Assembly (NCBI GenBank): GCA_011037195.1
Contig: JAAEAF010003177.1
Location: 52,923-116,922, forward strand
Length of the DNA stretch: 64,000 nucleotides
DNA from: Triatoma infestans
Taxonomy: Eukaryota; Arthropoda; Insecta; Hemiptera; Reduviidae
Direction of reading: 5' to 3'
Of this stretch, positions 22,184-34,346 are shown one piece after another (the first letter of the stretch is position 1; every line of letters begins with the position of its first letter). The notes below the pieces were generated by a model. That model saw nothing but the letters and a program-made list of their open reading frames with translations, was not told the origin of the DNA and did not search any database. The position numbers and the translations under genes are program-made.

Positions 22184-22740
22184 TTTTAATTTTTCAATAA
22201 AGAATGAATTATGATAAAGAGATATAGCTTAAATTCAAGATATGAAATTCTATTAACAGTTGAACATGTATACCAACAGTAAATTTAAAAAATTCTATTT
22301 ATTTTGCGAAATTACTAAGAATAAAGTTAAATGTAGTTTTTAATTATTTTTTCTAAGTAATCAAAAAAAGCTGTCTTACTCTACTTGCTGAAAATACCAT
22401 TGGAAAAATATTGTGGCTCCAGGGGCGGGCAACCCGGACATTTGTCTGGGGCGCCATTTTGGCTGTAAGTGTGGGAAAAATATTTTTATGTTAAATACTC
22501 AAATTTCACTAATCGATTTTTTCGTTCGCTAAAAATTTATAGTGCGTAGCGTATTTATATTGTTTATGTCTTAAAGCTAAAAATATTAACTTTATTATTG
22601 AAAAATTATCGCAGAATTTGAAAAGGACGATGCTTGAACTTGTTTGAACAAGCATATACTTCTCTGAATAGAATAGCATTAGCACGCAAACCGAGTGCTG
22701 CTTCAGCTTGTGTTTGAACATGCATAGACTTGCTTAAAAA
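22184..22740. other. 5' flank of REC114, no further gene seen
   Basis: AT-rich. It includes a GC-richer patch at 22415-22465 without recognisable identity. Open frames here lack protein-like character. Confidence 0.35.
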
Positions 22741-23215
22741 AATATATACACTGCTGGTAAAAAGTCTGGACCATCTAGAATAAAAATGTATTATATTTAT
22801 TTTTGTTAATTTAATGATTTGTTATGAATGAAATAAAATGTCAGTAATTCAAAAATGTTATATTTAATCTATATACAATAATATAAGCGATAACAAATTC
22901 ATTACAAAGTGTAAATCTTTCCCAAAAATAAATTTCGACTAAACGGCTTTTTCATCAAAGTGACCACCTCTCCGCTTAATTACTTCTCTTATTATTCTAG
23001 GCATTCTCTCAATCAATTTATTGAGCGGAACGATGTAAATCTCATGATCACCATTTCTAAACCGTTTGATAGCACGGTGAAAACCATTTTTTGAAATTTT
23101 AAGTTCAGCCGTTATTTTTCGGTCTGATTTTGCTTTTTTATGTAAAGTTCAAATGGCACTTCTGGTAGCTACACACAGTACTTTAACTGTGCCCATTTTG
23201 TATTAAATCAAAAGA
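22741..23215 (-). mobile_element. Internally deleted Tc1-like transposon
   Basis: On the minus strand the DNA-binding HTH part (KKAKSDRKITAELKISKNGF and following RFRNGDHE, about 23145-23047) is joined almost directly to the extreme C-terminus. That end reads RMPRIIREVIKRRGGHFDE and stops at about 22942. The whole DDE catalytic region is missing. The low-coordinate end CACTGCTGGTAAAAAGTCTGG (22750) resembles a Tc1 terminal repeat, but I did not find its partner, so the right boundary is uncertain. Confidence 0.65.
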
Positions 23216-23489
23216 GGAAAAATCAACTTTGCAGTAAGATGCACTGGTAAACCGTGAAGATATACCCGTAAAGCAAAAAGATATACTCGTAAACCGTGAA
23301 GCTCAAGGAGTGAACTAATCCCAATTAACTAAAATAGAATAAAAAGTAAGTAAATAATGATTTGTTGACAAAACAATACAAAGTCCTAATCTATAAACAG
23401 AATCAATATTTGGAAAGAAATCATTCTCTGTGAATTACTAACAAATCAAAGAGTTAAATTGTTTCTCAAAGGGCAAAGTGTATATTATG

Positions 23490-24045
23490 TTAGAGTGGAT
23501 GGGGGAGGGCCACGCCTCATTCCACTGCGACCTTCATTGAGAGGTCTATTGTGTATCCCCTGGGTATGACATCCTTTAGCTTCGCCCTGAATCGCATCAA
23601 GCCTAGCAAAGCTGAAAGTGGCTCTGTCATGAAGCTCGAGGCTTCGGGGTTGTTAGTCCCCAGATGAAGAAACCTTGTCCTCTCCAGGCCGGCACACACA
23701 CAAAGGACGTGTGCCAGGGTTTCCTCCTCGGCCCTGCAGAAACGGCATAACGCGTTGTCTAGTAAATGGGGTATGTGCCTATTCAGCCGCCTGCAATGCT
23801 CTGTTAGTAGACCCACTATAATCCTTATTCTCTGAGCTATGGCTCAGTAGATCCCTGGTGAATGTGGGTAAATATCTTAACAAAGAATTTATCCTGCCTC
23901 TGCCCTGGCATTTTTACCCACCATCGCAGATGCTGGTCTTCTATCCATTCCTTGATAGAAGCGTGAATGAGGCGCCTAGGCATGCGCAGAAGGGCTCCGG
24001 GCGTATAAAGGTATCCTTCGAGGTATATCATGTTAAAAAATATTT
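23490..24045 (-). mobile_element. LINE fragment, post-RNase H and C-terminal Cys domain
   Basis: Minus-strand translation gives IHASIKEWIEDQHLRWW (about 23970-23920) and then, after a frame break near 23840, GLLTEHCRRLNRHIPHLLD. CRFCRAEEETLAHVLCVC at about 23750-23697 follows. This order is standard for the ends of R1/I/LOA-type LINE ORF2. GC content is well above its surroundings, consistent with a fairly recent insertion. Confidence 0.75.
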
Positions 24046-24104
24046 AGTTTAAAAGGTGCCATTTAAATGGAGGAGGTATTATGCATAAATCAATTTTTTC
24101 AGTT

Positions 24105-24356
24105 TTTGTGATTTTCTCCATAAAAACACCGACGAATTTTATTAAATTCGTTATACTAACTATAAAGTTTGTCGATTACAATTTTGAAAACTGGAGTAAG
24201 AGAAAGTTGTGTGAGTGTTCACACCAGATTTTTACTTTCTCTTACTCCTACTAAGAGGAAGTATTGTAATCGTGTCAAATTTTCGATATCGAGTTTTCAC
24301 CGGAAATATCCGTTTTGAGGTCCCCTGAGTCCAAAAAAGTGGTTTTTAGCAAATGT

Positions 24357-24397
<41 letters not shown>

Positions 24398-25242
24398 ATG
24401 TGAACAGCATAGCTCAAAACTGAAAAACCGTAGAAAATTGAAACTTGATATTCCGTTTAGGTATCACCATGGGATCTGACGCTATGTTATCTGTCAAAAT
24501 TCCTCAACCGGAAGTACCACTTTACTGGTTGGATTTTTTACTTTTTTGCGATTATCTCAAAAATGGCTCCAACGATTTTCTTTAAACTTCAAACATCAAT
24601 CACACATACAAAGAGCTACAACTTTTATTTGAAACATTTCTCCAAGAAAATGCATTGAAGGGCACTTTTGGGGGAGGGTGGAGTTAGGTTTCCCATGTAA
24701 AGTGCTATTTCAGTTTATTAGACAATTCTGTCATCTAAATAAAATTAATTAGAATTAAATATGTTGTGAATTCCGAGTTTGAAAAAAATTGGATTACCGG
24801 AAGTGCGTTTACTTTACCACTTATTAAATGATTTATTCTCTTTTTCGCAATTTTCTCAAAAATGGCTCCGACGATTTTTTTGAAACTTGGTATATAAACT
24901 AAGCATGCAAAGATCTACAACTTTTATCTAAAACATTTCTCTGGGAAAATTCTTTTAAGGGCACTTTTATGGGAGTGGTGGGGTTAGATTTTCATCAAGT
25001 GCTATCCTAGTTGATTATACAATTCTATCATCAAAAAATAATTAGTTAGAAATAAATGGGTTGCCAAAGTTCCGAGTTTCAAGAAAATTAGGAAACCGGA
25101 AGTGCGCTTTTACTGAACAGTTTTTTCAGTTTTCGACGAATTTCATTAAATTTGTTGCACAAACTATAAAATTTGCCAATTATCATTTTGAGAACTGGAG
25201 TAAGAGAAAGTTGTGTGAGTGTTTCACACCAGATTTTTTTTG
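24105..25242 (+). repeat. Dispersed ~1-kb repeat, copy 2 (reference copy)
   Basis: The 3' end of one unit (24105-24236) abuts a nearly full unit (about 24246-25242). Both ends carry a similar motif, GTAAGAGAAAGTTGTGTGAG near 24195 and 25200 and TAAGAGGAAGTATTG near 24253. The interior holds two ~303-bp subrepeats, each starting TCTCAAAAATGGCTCC (about 24561 and 24864) and ending in an ACCGGAAGTGCG-type block. A (TG)n tract is at 24356-24394. No coding frame. It is reverse-complemented at 36400-37335 and 29510-30485. Confidence 0.65.
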
Positions 25243-25273
25243 TTTTCTTATTAATAAAGTAACTAATTTAAAT

Positions 25274-27172
25274 TAGTATATTTGTAGTTATAAACATGGC
25301 CACCAGATAACAACACCTACTGAGAAATCAATTTTATTTATGGTTATATAGTTTGCCACTAGGTGACACTACTTCCACAGATTTTTTTGGGACATTCCTT
25401 CACAAAGACGCATTTTAACCTATTGAAAAATTTTTTACATCACAGGATGGCGCTGTGATCGGGTGGCAAATTTTGGAACTACAATTCTGTATATCTAGAA
25501 GCTTATGCTTTCTAGCGGCAATTAATTGAACTACTAGAAAAATTCTAGATTAAGTAAGTGCTGTTACCTGCCGGTGAATTCAGAAACGTTAATTTTATTC
25601 GTTTTTAACTACTTTTCTTTTTTTATTTCAACAAAATATAACTATATTTTTCTAAATTTTTTTGCTGATCCCAAACTTCTGATCGGTAGTATATATAAAT
25701 GAAGGGGCGGCAATTTGTCTTTTTGTCCGGAACGACGTAACCGCTAGAGCGAGCGCTGCAACTTGCCATAGAAGTGCAAAGGCTTAACTTTACCAACAAA
25801 TTAAGAACAAAACTAGTTAATTAATTCAATTTGCCAGAATTTACTTTTTGGATTGCACAGACGGCAAAATCCATCCGACAGTGCGAATTGAATGTTATTT
25901 TTTCACTTTTTCGTGATTTTCTCGACATTGGCTGCAAAGATTTTCTTTAAACGTTGAATACTATCTAACATATAAATTCTTATCACTTTTATTTGCCACA
26001 TCTGAAGGAACAATAGTAAATGCTTTTCTCTAAAATGTCACTAAAGTAACTGATTAGCAATGCTTTTCTCTAAAGTACTACAAAAATAACTGATGACTGA
26101 TGAAGTCCCGAAAATAAAACTTTTGAGACAAACAAATAATGCGAAAAATAAGATTCAAAAAAAGGTTGTACAAGAAAAAAATTATGTTCCTAATCAAAAT
26201 GATGCTCAGTTGACGAAGTCTACATTTTCCTTCATAGTCTAGATTTGACATCCCTAAATTTATTTAGTCTACTGCCGCGATTTAGGTAAAAGAAATCTGG
26301 TATAAAACAATCACACTTCATTCCTTTATTGTATAATTGATTTGCATATGTCCAGTCATGCAATTTCATTGTGGACATGTATTACAGATAAATAAAGGAG
26401 GTGAGGATTATACTATTTACCTAAATAAGTAATTGCATTGTATGATAGCAAGCTCTCTATCAATCCAGTAGTAATGCTTGTGACGGCAATTTGCAGGACA
26501 ATGTAAGTCTCGGTATAGAACACACTTCACAATTATTTGGAATAATATTTTAAATCGGCATTAAATATAATAAATACAGTAACTTGATAAGAGAGAAAAT
26601 AACTTAATTTTAGAATCACAATTAGCCCCCCATTAACAAATAATTGAAGAATTAATCAAAGACATAAAAAAAAAATCGAGCTAAGGAACAAATATAAAAT
26701 ATCTTTTTTCTAACTGCTTTAAGAATGTAATTGTTGTAGATGAAGTTTATACAAAAAAATTAGGACTGTATTCTTATTAAAAAAAATAAATAAATAAATT
26801 CAAATTTTACATTTTAGTTGAAATAAAAAAAGTAAAATAGTTAAAAACGAATAAAATTACGTTTCTGAATTCACCGGCAGGTAACAGCACTTACTTAATC
26901 TAGAATTTGTAGTAGTTCAAATAATTGCCGCTAGAAAGCATAAGCTTCTAGATATACAGAATTGTAGTTCTAATATTTGCCACCCGATCACAGCGCCATC
27001 CTATGATGTAAAAAATTGTTCATTAGTTTAAAATGCGTCTGTGTGAATGAATGTCCCAAAAAAATCTGTGGAAGTAGTGTCACCTAGTGGCAAACTATAT
27101 AACCATAAATAAAATTGATTTCTCAGTAGGTGTTGTTATCTGGTGGCCATATTTATAACTACAAATATACTA
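25274..27172. mobile_element. ~1.9-kb foldback element with ~350-bp terminal inverted repeats
   Basis: Left arm 25274-25632 and right arm 26815-27172 are near-perfect inverted copies. They share terminal TAGTATATTTGTAG, CACAGCGCCATCCT with its mirror AGGATGGCGCTGTG, and CACCGGCAGGTAACAGCACT with its mirror. The ~1.2-kb centre has no transposase-like ORF. It includes a segment at 25665-25780 that is repeated at 28490-28610. No target duplication is evident, so end points may be off by a few bases. A non-autonomous Foldback/MULE-type element is likely. Confidence 0.7.
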
Positions 27173-27439
27173 TTATGCATACCATTACTAATTATAATAT
27201 ATACTAATTATATAAAGTATATAAATATTATATAAAAATATAAATATACTAATTATATATAGCATTTATATGTAACTACCAACATACAGTTCAAGAACTT
27301 TTATCTAAATCTTGTCAATAAAGTTTACGGGCTAATTTCCTTGTTAGTATTTGATTGAATATTGTATTTGATATATTTTTGAAACCAGCTTCAAAATCTC
27401 TTGAAATGGCTGGTCCACATGCTTGAAACATTTCTTGAG

Positions 27440-28110
27440 AAATTTTATTCAATATTTATTTATTTATTGCCTAAAGAAAGTATACATTTCTATAGCAAGA
27501 GATTGACCTCTGCTGAAAGCTAAACAAAAAAAATGCAAACGTTACAAGAAGAAAAATTACAAACATTACAGCTTTATCTTCAAAGTCATAAAATTATATT
27601 AAATACTTGATTAATGAAGTAGATAGTAACAATGATTTAAATAGACTTTATTCATTATACAAATTATTTTAGGGAAGGAATTTGGGGGATCTCCTCGTAG
27701 GTATTAAATAATACCTTTACAAACGTATGTATATCCTTTCCTGCAAAGCTCAGAGATAAAATAAAATAAGTAGTTTAACTTTTCATTATTTTCTATATCT
27801 AGTAAGTTAGCAAAAACATGAGAACTGTGTGAAGGTAAATACCTATTTAACAACCTCCTTCTCAAACATTTATAGTAAGGGTATTCAAAATAAAGTGCAT
27901 AATATTATCATTTTGCCCACCGCACAAGTAAAGCAACTCTTTTAGGATCAAATAAATGGGCTATCCCATTATAAAGAATCCTAGGGTGACGATCACTAAC
28001 TAGTCTAATTTGAGCTATCAATCTGGTTTTAATGATATTCCACCTAATATTTACATATGAACTACCATTAGCCAAGGGACTTATCAATCTATAGTGGATG
28101 TTATATGAAG
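27440..28110 (-). mobile_element. LINE 3' fragment
   Basis: TTTA-type tail at 27450-27468, followed on the minus strand by a degenerate ORF2 end. A Cys-rich CAVGKMIIL-like stretch lies near 27930-27905 and the C-terminal 'EKEVV...YLPSHSSHVF'-like part near 27865-27815. It has many stops. Assignment to the Jockey/CR1 group is tentative. Confidence 0.5.
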
Positions 28111-28489
28111 AGTTAAGTCCTTCATTGATGTCAGTTTAGAGAAAGATTTTTTAAGTTATTAGAGATCACGACCGCATGCTGCGCCTCCCAGATGTCCTGC
28201 GCTCCTATAGAATAAAGCATTTCTCTCACAAGAGTCACCCAGTTAAAAGGAATGTCAGAACCATCCAAAAGCTTCACAAGTCATCTACAGCATATCTTCA
28301 GAGTTGAGCTGCATTACATCGATAAAATCTTCAGTCAGAATCTTATAGATTTATTAAAAATCTTGGTTTTCACTTACTGTCATTCAACTTCCAACGAACG
28401 AAACTATTGGGGACTTGTCGTGGCAGATTTTAGAGCAACTTTAAGAATATCAATTGTACACGATCGACTATAGTGAAGTAGTTCAAGGC

Positions 28490-28610
28490 CAAATTTTTTT
28501 ACTGATCCCCAAACTTCTGATCGGTAGTGTATATATTCTTATGGGGCGGCAATTTGTCTTTTTGTCCGGGGCGATGTAACCGCTAGTGCGGGCGCTGATT
28601 GTGGCTCCTT
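28490..28610. repeat. Second copy of a segment found inside the foldback element
   Basis: Shares CAAACTTCTGATCGGTAGT and GGGGCGGCAATTTGTCTTT, then TTTTGTCCGG, GTAACCGCTAG and GCGCTG, in the same order with 25670-25770. It is a short dispersed repeat with no coding content. Confidence 0.65.
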
Positions 28611-29334
28611 AGGGTTATTTGCGAAACTCCTTTACAGTGAAAAGTAGCTTAATTTAAAAAAAAAATTAAGTGAAGACGTGAAAGCAATATGGCTTGCCAG
28701 ATTTTCTTAAGAAGCACTTGTATTACCTAAATGGAATGTCAAATTTGAGCGTCTTAAGATTTTTGCTTTTTGAGAAACTTTGTTTATACACAAACATTAG
28801 TTGCCAAAAACATTTTTGTAAAGGCATGTGTGTAGATTGTTTTTAACATTATTATGTTTAAGAAGAGTATTCTTTACCTTCATTGTTTCCACTATTCCAT
28901 TCTACTCCATCTATTGGCATAGAGGTGAAAGGGATTATGACTTTTAAAGATCGATTAAAATTACCAATGTAGCTCAAAAAAAAGTTATGTCTTGCTTCAT
29001 AACCGATTTCAAAAACAATTATTTCAAGTTTCTATAACCTAATTTCTAAAATTTAACGATCGCAATCTTCCAATTTCATATTTAGAGACAAGTAAAATAT
29101 TTTTTGTTTTTAAATTTGGTATAAAACACTCTTACGCCATTCACTGTCTGTAATTTACCAGTTAGAATTGACAAATTTTATTCATATTTATAATTTTTAT
29201 TAAATGTTTTGTTGTCTACAATGTTATATCAAAGGCAGAATCTAAACTTAATAAAATGACTTTTGTAAGTAAACCGAGGAATTTTCTTGGAAAAAGGTTT
29301 CCAGCAAAAGTGATACATCTATATATGCATAAGA
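28611..29334. other. Unassigned AT-rich intergenic sequence
   Basis: No recognisable gene, RNA gene or repeat boundary. Confidence 0.35.
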
Positions 29335-29490
29335 GACATTTTCCGTGGTAGCCTGTTTCATTTTGTGGTCATCGTCCGGTTTCGGGCGTTCGCCCATCTT
29401 CAGGATGCGTTTTTTAGACAGTGTGACAACATGACTTGCACAGAGCAAATTCACTTTACACACTCTGCGGAACCAACCACCACAACAACT
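29335..29490 (-). mobile_element. Penelope-type relic, hammerhead-like copy with altered cleavage triplet
   Basis: On the minus strand CATC-CTGAAGA, GGGCG-AA-CGCCC and GAAACCGG are conserved against the 16736 copy. The triplet before GATG reads GAC instead of GTC (plus-strand 29374-29376), which should abolish cleavage. The flanking GAAACAGGCTACCACGGAAAA and the GGTTGGTTCCGCAGAG end match the other copies. Confidence 0.65.
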
Positions 29491-29509
29491 CTATATATGC
29501 ATAGTTAGT

Positions 29510-30485
29510 AAACCAAGTTTAATGAAACCTTTTCGTATTAATGGGGGAAAAAAAACCATAAAAGTGAAAACAACTGTTCAGTTAAGTTATACTTTATGTT
29601 AACCGATCTTCTTTAAACACGAAATTAACATATTTATTTGTAATTAATATTATATAGAGCAAAACTCATATAAGAAAAACCAAAATGGTGCTAGAGGATG
29701 GTAAAATCCCCAATCCTATCCAAAACATGCCTCAAATGAATTTTTCCCTGAAAAATGTTTTAAATAAAAGTTCTAGACTTACATTTATGTATTGGATATA
29801 TAAAGTTTATAGAAAATCATTGGAGCCACTTTAAAGTAAAGTACAAGAAACGGAATAATCCATTCTGGAAAGTAGTAATTCCGGTTGAGGAATTTTGATA
29901 GATAACTTCCTGTCGTGTCTCATAGTGATATCCCAAACGGAATATCAAGTATGAACTTCTTTTTGAGATATGTTGCACACATGTGCACACTTACATACAA
30001 TTTTCTTTAGATTCAATGGACCCAAAATATTGTAACGCAGCCAGTGGTGCCATCTAGGAGAGAAAGCATGTACCTCAAGTTCTCCTAGTGGCCGCTAGGA
30101 AACGCTGGCGGCGCACTCTAGCTCTTTGTAGAAGAATCGAGAAAGTTCTAATTACTTCTCTATCGGTATAAATAGTGGGACCACAGAGAGTGGAGAGAGT
30201 TTTTCTTGTTACAAACGAAATGTACGTTTGTGAAAAGTGTATAAAAAGAACAAAGTGAACTTTTGTTGGTTTAAACTATGAATTAATTATTATTAAGTGT
30301 TGTATTTATAATTTATTGTGTAAAGCAATAAATTGGTGTTTTTCTTATTGAAGTTTCAGAGTATTTTATCTAAACGAACCCACTTAAAACTAGTTGCAGT
30401 AGTTAGTTTAGAGGGAAAAGCGTTACAATATATATTTCCGTTGAAAATTTGACATAATTGCATTAGTTCTTCCTCTTACCAGCAG
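29510..30485 (-). repeat. Dispersed ~1-kb repeat, copy 3 (carries a solo LTR)
   Basis: Reverse-complement of the reference unit. TTTTCCCTGAAAAATGTTTTA, ATCATTGGAGCCAC and TATCCCAAACGGAATATCAAG appear in the expected order. They are followed by CCGTTGAAAATTTGACATAA and the end motif TTCCTCTTACCAG. Positions 30031-30427 are the inserted LTR. Confidence 0.65.
30031..30427 (+). mobile_element. Solo LTR (397 bp) of an LTR retrotransposon
   Basis: Begins TGTAACGC and ends GCGTTACA, an 8-bp inverted terminal repeat with the TG...CA rule. It is flanked by ATAT on both sides (30027-30030 and 30428-30431), a 4-bp duplication fitting Ty3/gypsy-type elements. An internal TATAAATAG at about 30169 and an AATAAA at about 30329 are in the right order for promoter and polyadenylation signal. 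No internal region or second LTR is present, so LTR-LTR recombination is implied. Confidence 0.85.
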
Positions 30486-30639
30486 TGGTGAGATATATAT
30501 AGTTTTCCTAGTTTTTCTTGTTTGGAGATTGCTCTTTCATTTGTTATTATTTGGAGTAGTCTCTAATAAGGGGGATCACCACATTCCGCAAAGAGGAGTT
30601 TCCCAATTTAGCCTGGACGTTGGATGTGTAATTACCCGG

Positions 30640-33600
30640 TGATACTATACGCCTGGGTTTTGTTTAAAAAAAAAAATCAGTCAACAATCATGCCAATTAT
30701 GTAAACCAAAAAATACAAGTCAACAACTTCAAAAGCTAATAAAATTGATGGAAAAGGATAATTTTTTTTTGCTAATAAAACATTTTTTAACAGCACTTAA
30801 AAACAATTTTAATTTCCAAATAAAATAATTGCTGCAGAAAAAAACAAGATAAAAGTTTTGACTAATATTCAACATTAAAAATGTATTCTTCTACACAGAT
30901 TACTGAAAGCATGTGGTACCACATTGTAACTTGTGCGTTATTTTTTTAAAAATAAATTTCGCGTTTCTTAACTAAGTTCTTACAATATTATAAGAGACCA
31001 AATATGAAACAAAAAAAAAAAATTATAATAAATAAAAATCAGAAAAATAATTGTTAACAATTTTTGTTTATATACAGTTCAAAAATAGTTTGATTAGTGC
31101 CTAATGGTTTTTTTTTTTTTTAAATTTATTTAATTTTTTTTTTTTTTAGACCAATTAGTCTCTTTAGGCTTTGAACAAGTTGGCATCAACATTTACAAAA
31201 TTTTGTCTAAATAGTTGATGTAATTAAATGAATATCACAATCCATTATATATATTTATTTAAAACTAATAATAGTTAAAATTAAATTTTCAATTTTTATC
31301 CACAGTTTTACAACAGATTAAATTCAATAAAATGAATTTGCATCTTGAAGCAAATTTGTCACATTTTGCATTACCTAAATTATATACCATAAATCAAGTT
31401 AGCGCTGGTTTTGCAGCCTTGAAGTTGCAAGAAATTAAAAAAAAAAAAATCTATAACAAGCCTTAAAACACAAGGCGTGCTCACAAATTCATCAAATTAT
31501 GACATAATCCAATAAAGTGGATAATGGGCAACCAAATGCAATTTTGTTGTACGAAGTTGTGGATCTAATCACCAGTTAAAAAACTGTTTTACAAGAAATA
31601 TTAAGAATCAATAAAATTTGTATTAATTAAAAAAAAAAAAATAATTAACACATCAAAGCAAGATAATTTCATTTTTCCTTTGTTTTCTTTCTTACAGCAA
31701 GTTATTGTTCATTAAAACTAAGTACATTTTCAATTCTTTTAACCCGCATTTTATTCATGGTGTGAGATTTGATAACAACTTAACTAAATTATCTGGCAGG
31801 TATTAATTTAAATTAACAATGTAAATAAATTTATAGAAAATTAAAAAACAAATAAAAATGAAAAAATTATAAGAAACTTCTGAACTGATTTAATTATACA
31901 ATTACTAATCAAATTTCTAATAACATACTAAGGGAATGTTTTTGTAATGCTTTTAATTACAACAATGTCATTACTTGGCTAAGAGAAAATGTCTGAGTAT
32001 TATATAAGACTAGTAAATAGATCCAGTCATATTTTCTTTACTTTTTTTTTTATAATTTTCAACTTATGAAAATTATTCATTATAACATTTAATATATTAT
32101 CACTATATACACAAATAAAGATAAACATTTATTATTATAAACACGCTACATGAGATACATAAGTTTTATTATAATGGTATTACTATGGACACTTAGCAGT
32201 TATAATGGTTAAAAAAAAGTAAAAAATTAGGGTTGCCACAATTTAAAAAAATAAAAAAAAAAAAACACTTAACTGGTTTAGTGCAAAACTTAAGAAGTAA
32301 TGATTTAAACAACTAACAACATTCTCTCAAGGAATGGGTTCCTCAATTAATAAAGAAAACAGACAGCAGTTCAACGGAGAAACAGCAGCGAAGCTGAGAA
32401 GAACATCCCTAAAGACTGGCTCGAAATTAATTGAAACATGGACGAGTTAAATAATGTGAGAATGAAAATCGATCACGACAAGAAACAAAGCATATTTGAC
32501 TACACTTAGGTTGGCCAGAATTAATGTAGTAAAACGTCTTCTGAATTTTTAAGTGATCCGCCTATTTTCAAGAGCTCTTAGGGCACGGATATGGAAAGGT
32601 GGCGAAAAACTCTGCCCTTCTTTTCTATCCCACTTTCTTAGGAACAATACCCAGTAAGATTTGAATTCTTAGGCCGGCTGCAAACTTGATCAAATTCTGC
32701 ATTGCATAGAGACGTTGCCGGTCGCAAATAAATGGAGGTATATTTATGTTATAAACACTGAATGTATTACACAGTGATAATAATTCCTTTTTTTCCATAA
32801 AAAAAAAGGATAATATATCAAATAAAAAAAAGTTATCTAACCCAAATCTTTATCCTGTATTCATTAAATATTCAATAAATAAAAAAGAAGAATATTCTAT
32901 TTGTATAATATACTGCAAAAGTTGGAATTCATTTGCGACAAATTCATGAGCGAATTGTTTATTTTATTTATTTTTTCACCATGTTCATGCAATGTTTTTT
33001 TTTTTTTTTCCACCTCTTAACATATAGTTAATCTTAAAATAATTTTAGGAGAATGTTATGCACGAAAATTGCCCCAGCAAACGCAGTAAAACTTGTCTAA
33101 AAAAAGTCTTAAATTAATGGTTTCAAAATGGCTACTATAGAACCGCAAAAGTATGTAGTTCCTTACTGATGCTGCTGGCCTTAAAAAATATTAAGTATTA
33201 TAAAAAATTAAAGATAATTTTGGAACTTGACGAAAGGTGCATAATTACAATTTTTTTGAGAATGGTAAAAAGTATAGTTGAAATGAGTTGTGAATTACAA
33301 TATTTTCAATTTTTTTTTTTTTTTTTTTCCAAATATCTCTGAAGATTTATAACTCTAATCTACTATAATATATCTGAATGTCTGGGTAAAATAATTATGT
33401 ATATTTACATATATGAAGAAAGTTTTCCCAATTTGTACAATCGTATATGATGCATATTACTGTATAAAAACTGAATCCTCCATGATAAAAATAACTAACA
33501 AACACTATAAAGTAACTTCCCAACTATGCAACGCTCTCATAAAAATAAAATTATATAATCAATTCATTAATAATTAAGAGAATGTTTAAACACATTTAAA

Positions 33601-34346
33601 AAAAAAAAAAATAATGAGGAAGTAAAAAAATGTTTTAAGTCAATATATTTTAAATAAAAGGAAGACAGATGGAAATGATTATGTCAGTATGTATTTACAC
33701 ATACACAGAATTCTTTCAAAAAAAGGATTGTCTAATTAAAAAAAACAAAAAAAAAAACAAATCTTGGCAACCCTTGTCAGCGGTAATAAGGCAGTGTCAC
33801 AAGGAATAGGAAATTTATAAATATTTTCATCACATGTGAAATATCACTAATTTAAATAAGAAAAAAAAAAATATACAAACTATATATACATATATGTTAA
33901 ACAAAGAGGCAAAATATTGCACAATGTCAAACAAAAAAATGACTAGAATGAGGTACATAAGAGTCAAAGAAAGATAGTTACGATTTATACAAATTTTTTT
34001 TTTTTTCTTTAAATATATGCAACACATATACATATATATGTTTTGTACCAATTTCAAATTTGTTATATTTTTTTTTAATTCTCATCTACATCTAATTTCA
34101 TTGATTTAACAATGTGTTGCTATTTAAATATTTTAAAAAGTAGGCCTAAGCTTAATATTACAGTGCATAATTTTCCATCTAAAATTAGGCTAAAAATAAA
34201 AGTAAAAAAAAAAAAAAAAAAAAATCTCCCTTTCTGGAAGGACATTGAGGAAGAACAATAAAAAAAAATAAAAAAAATAAATAAATACAAAGAAAATAAG
34301 AGAAATTAAAAATTAAGAATGTGTCTTTTTTTTTTTTTTTTGCCCT
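30640..34346. other. 3.7 kb AT-rich stretch, possible long 3' UTR of the Ser/Pro-rich gene
   Basis: There are no coding blocks with recognisable similarity and few transposon hallmarks. Poly-A and poly-T runs of 10-25 bases are frequent. It follows the stop codon of the minus-strand gene at 34347, so part is probably its 3' UTR. Many TTTATT (minus AATAAA) matches prevent choosing the end. A Pumilio-type TGTAAATA is found on the minus strand at about 33415-33405. A more complex patch at 32330-32730 is unexplained. Confidence 0.3.
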
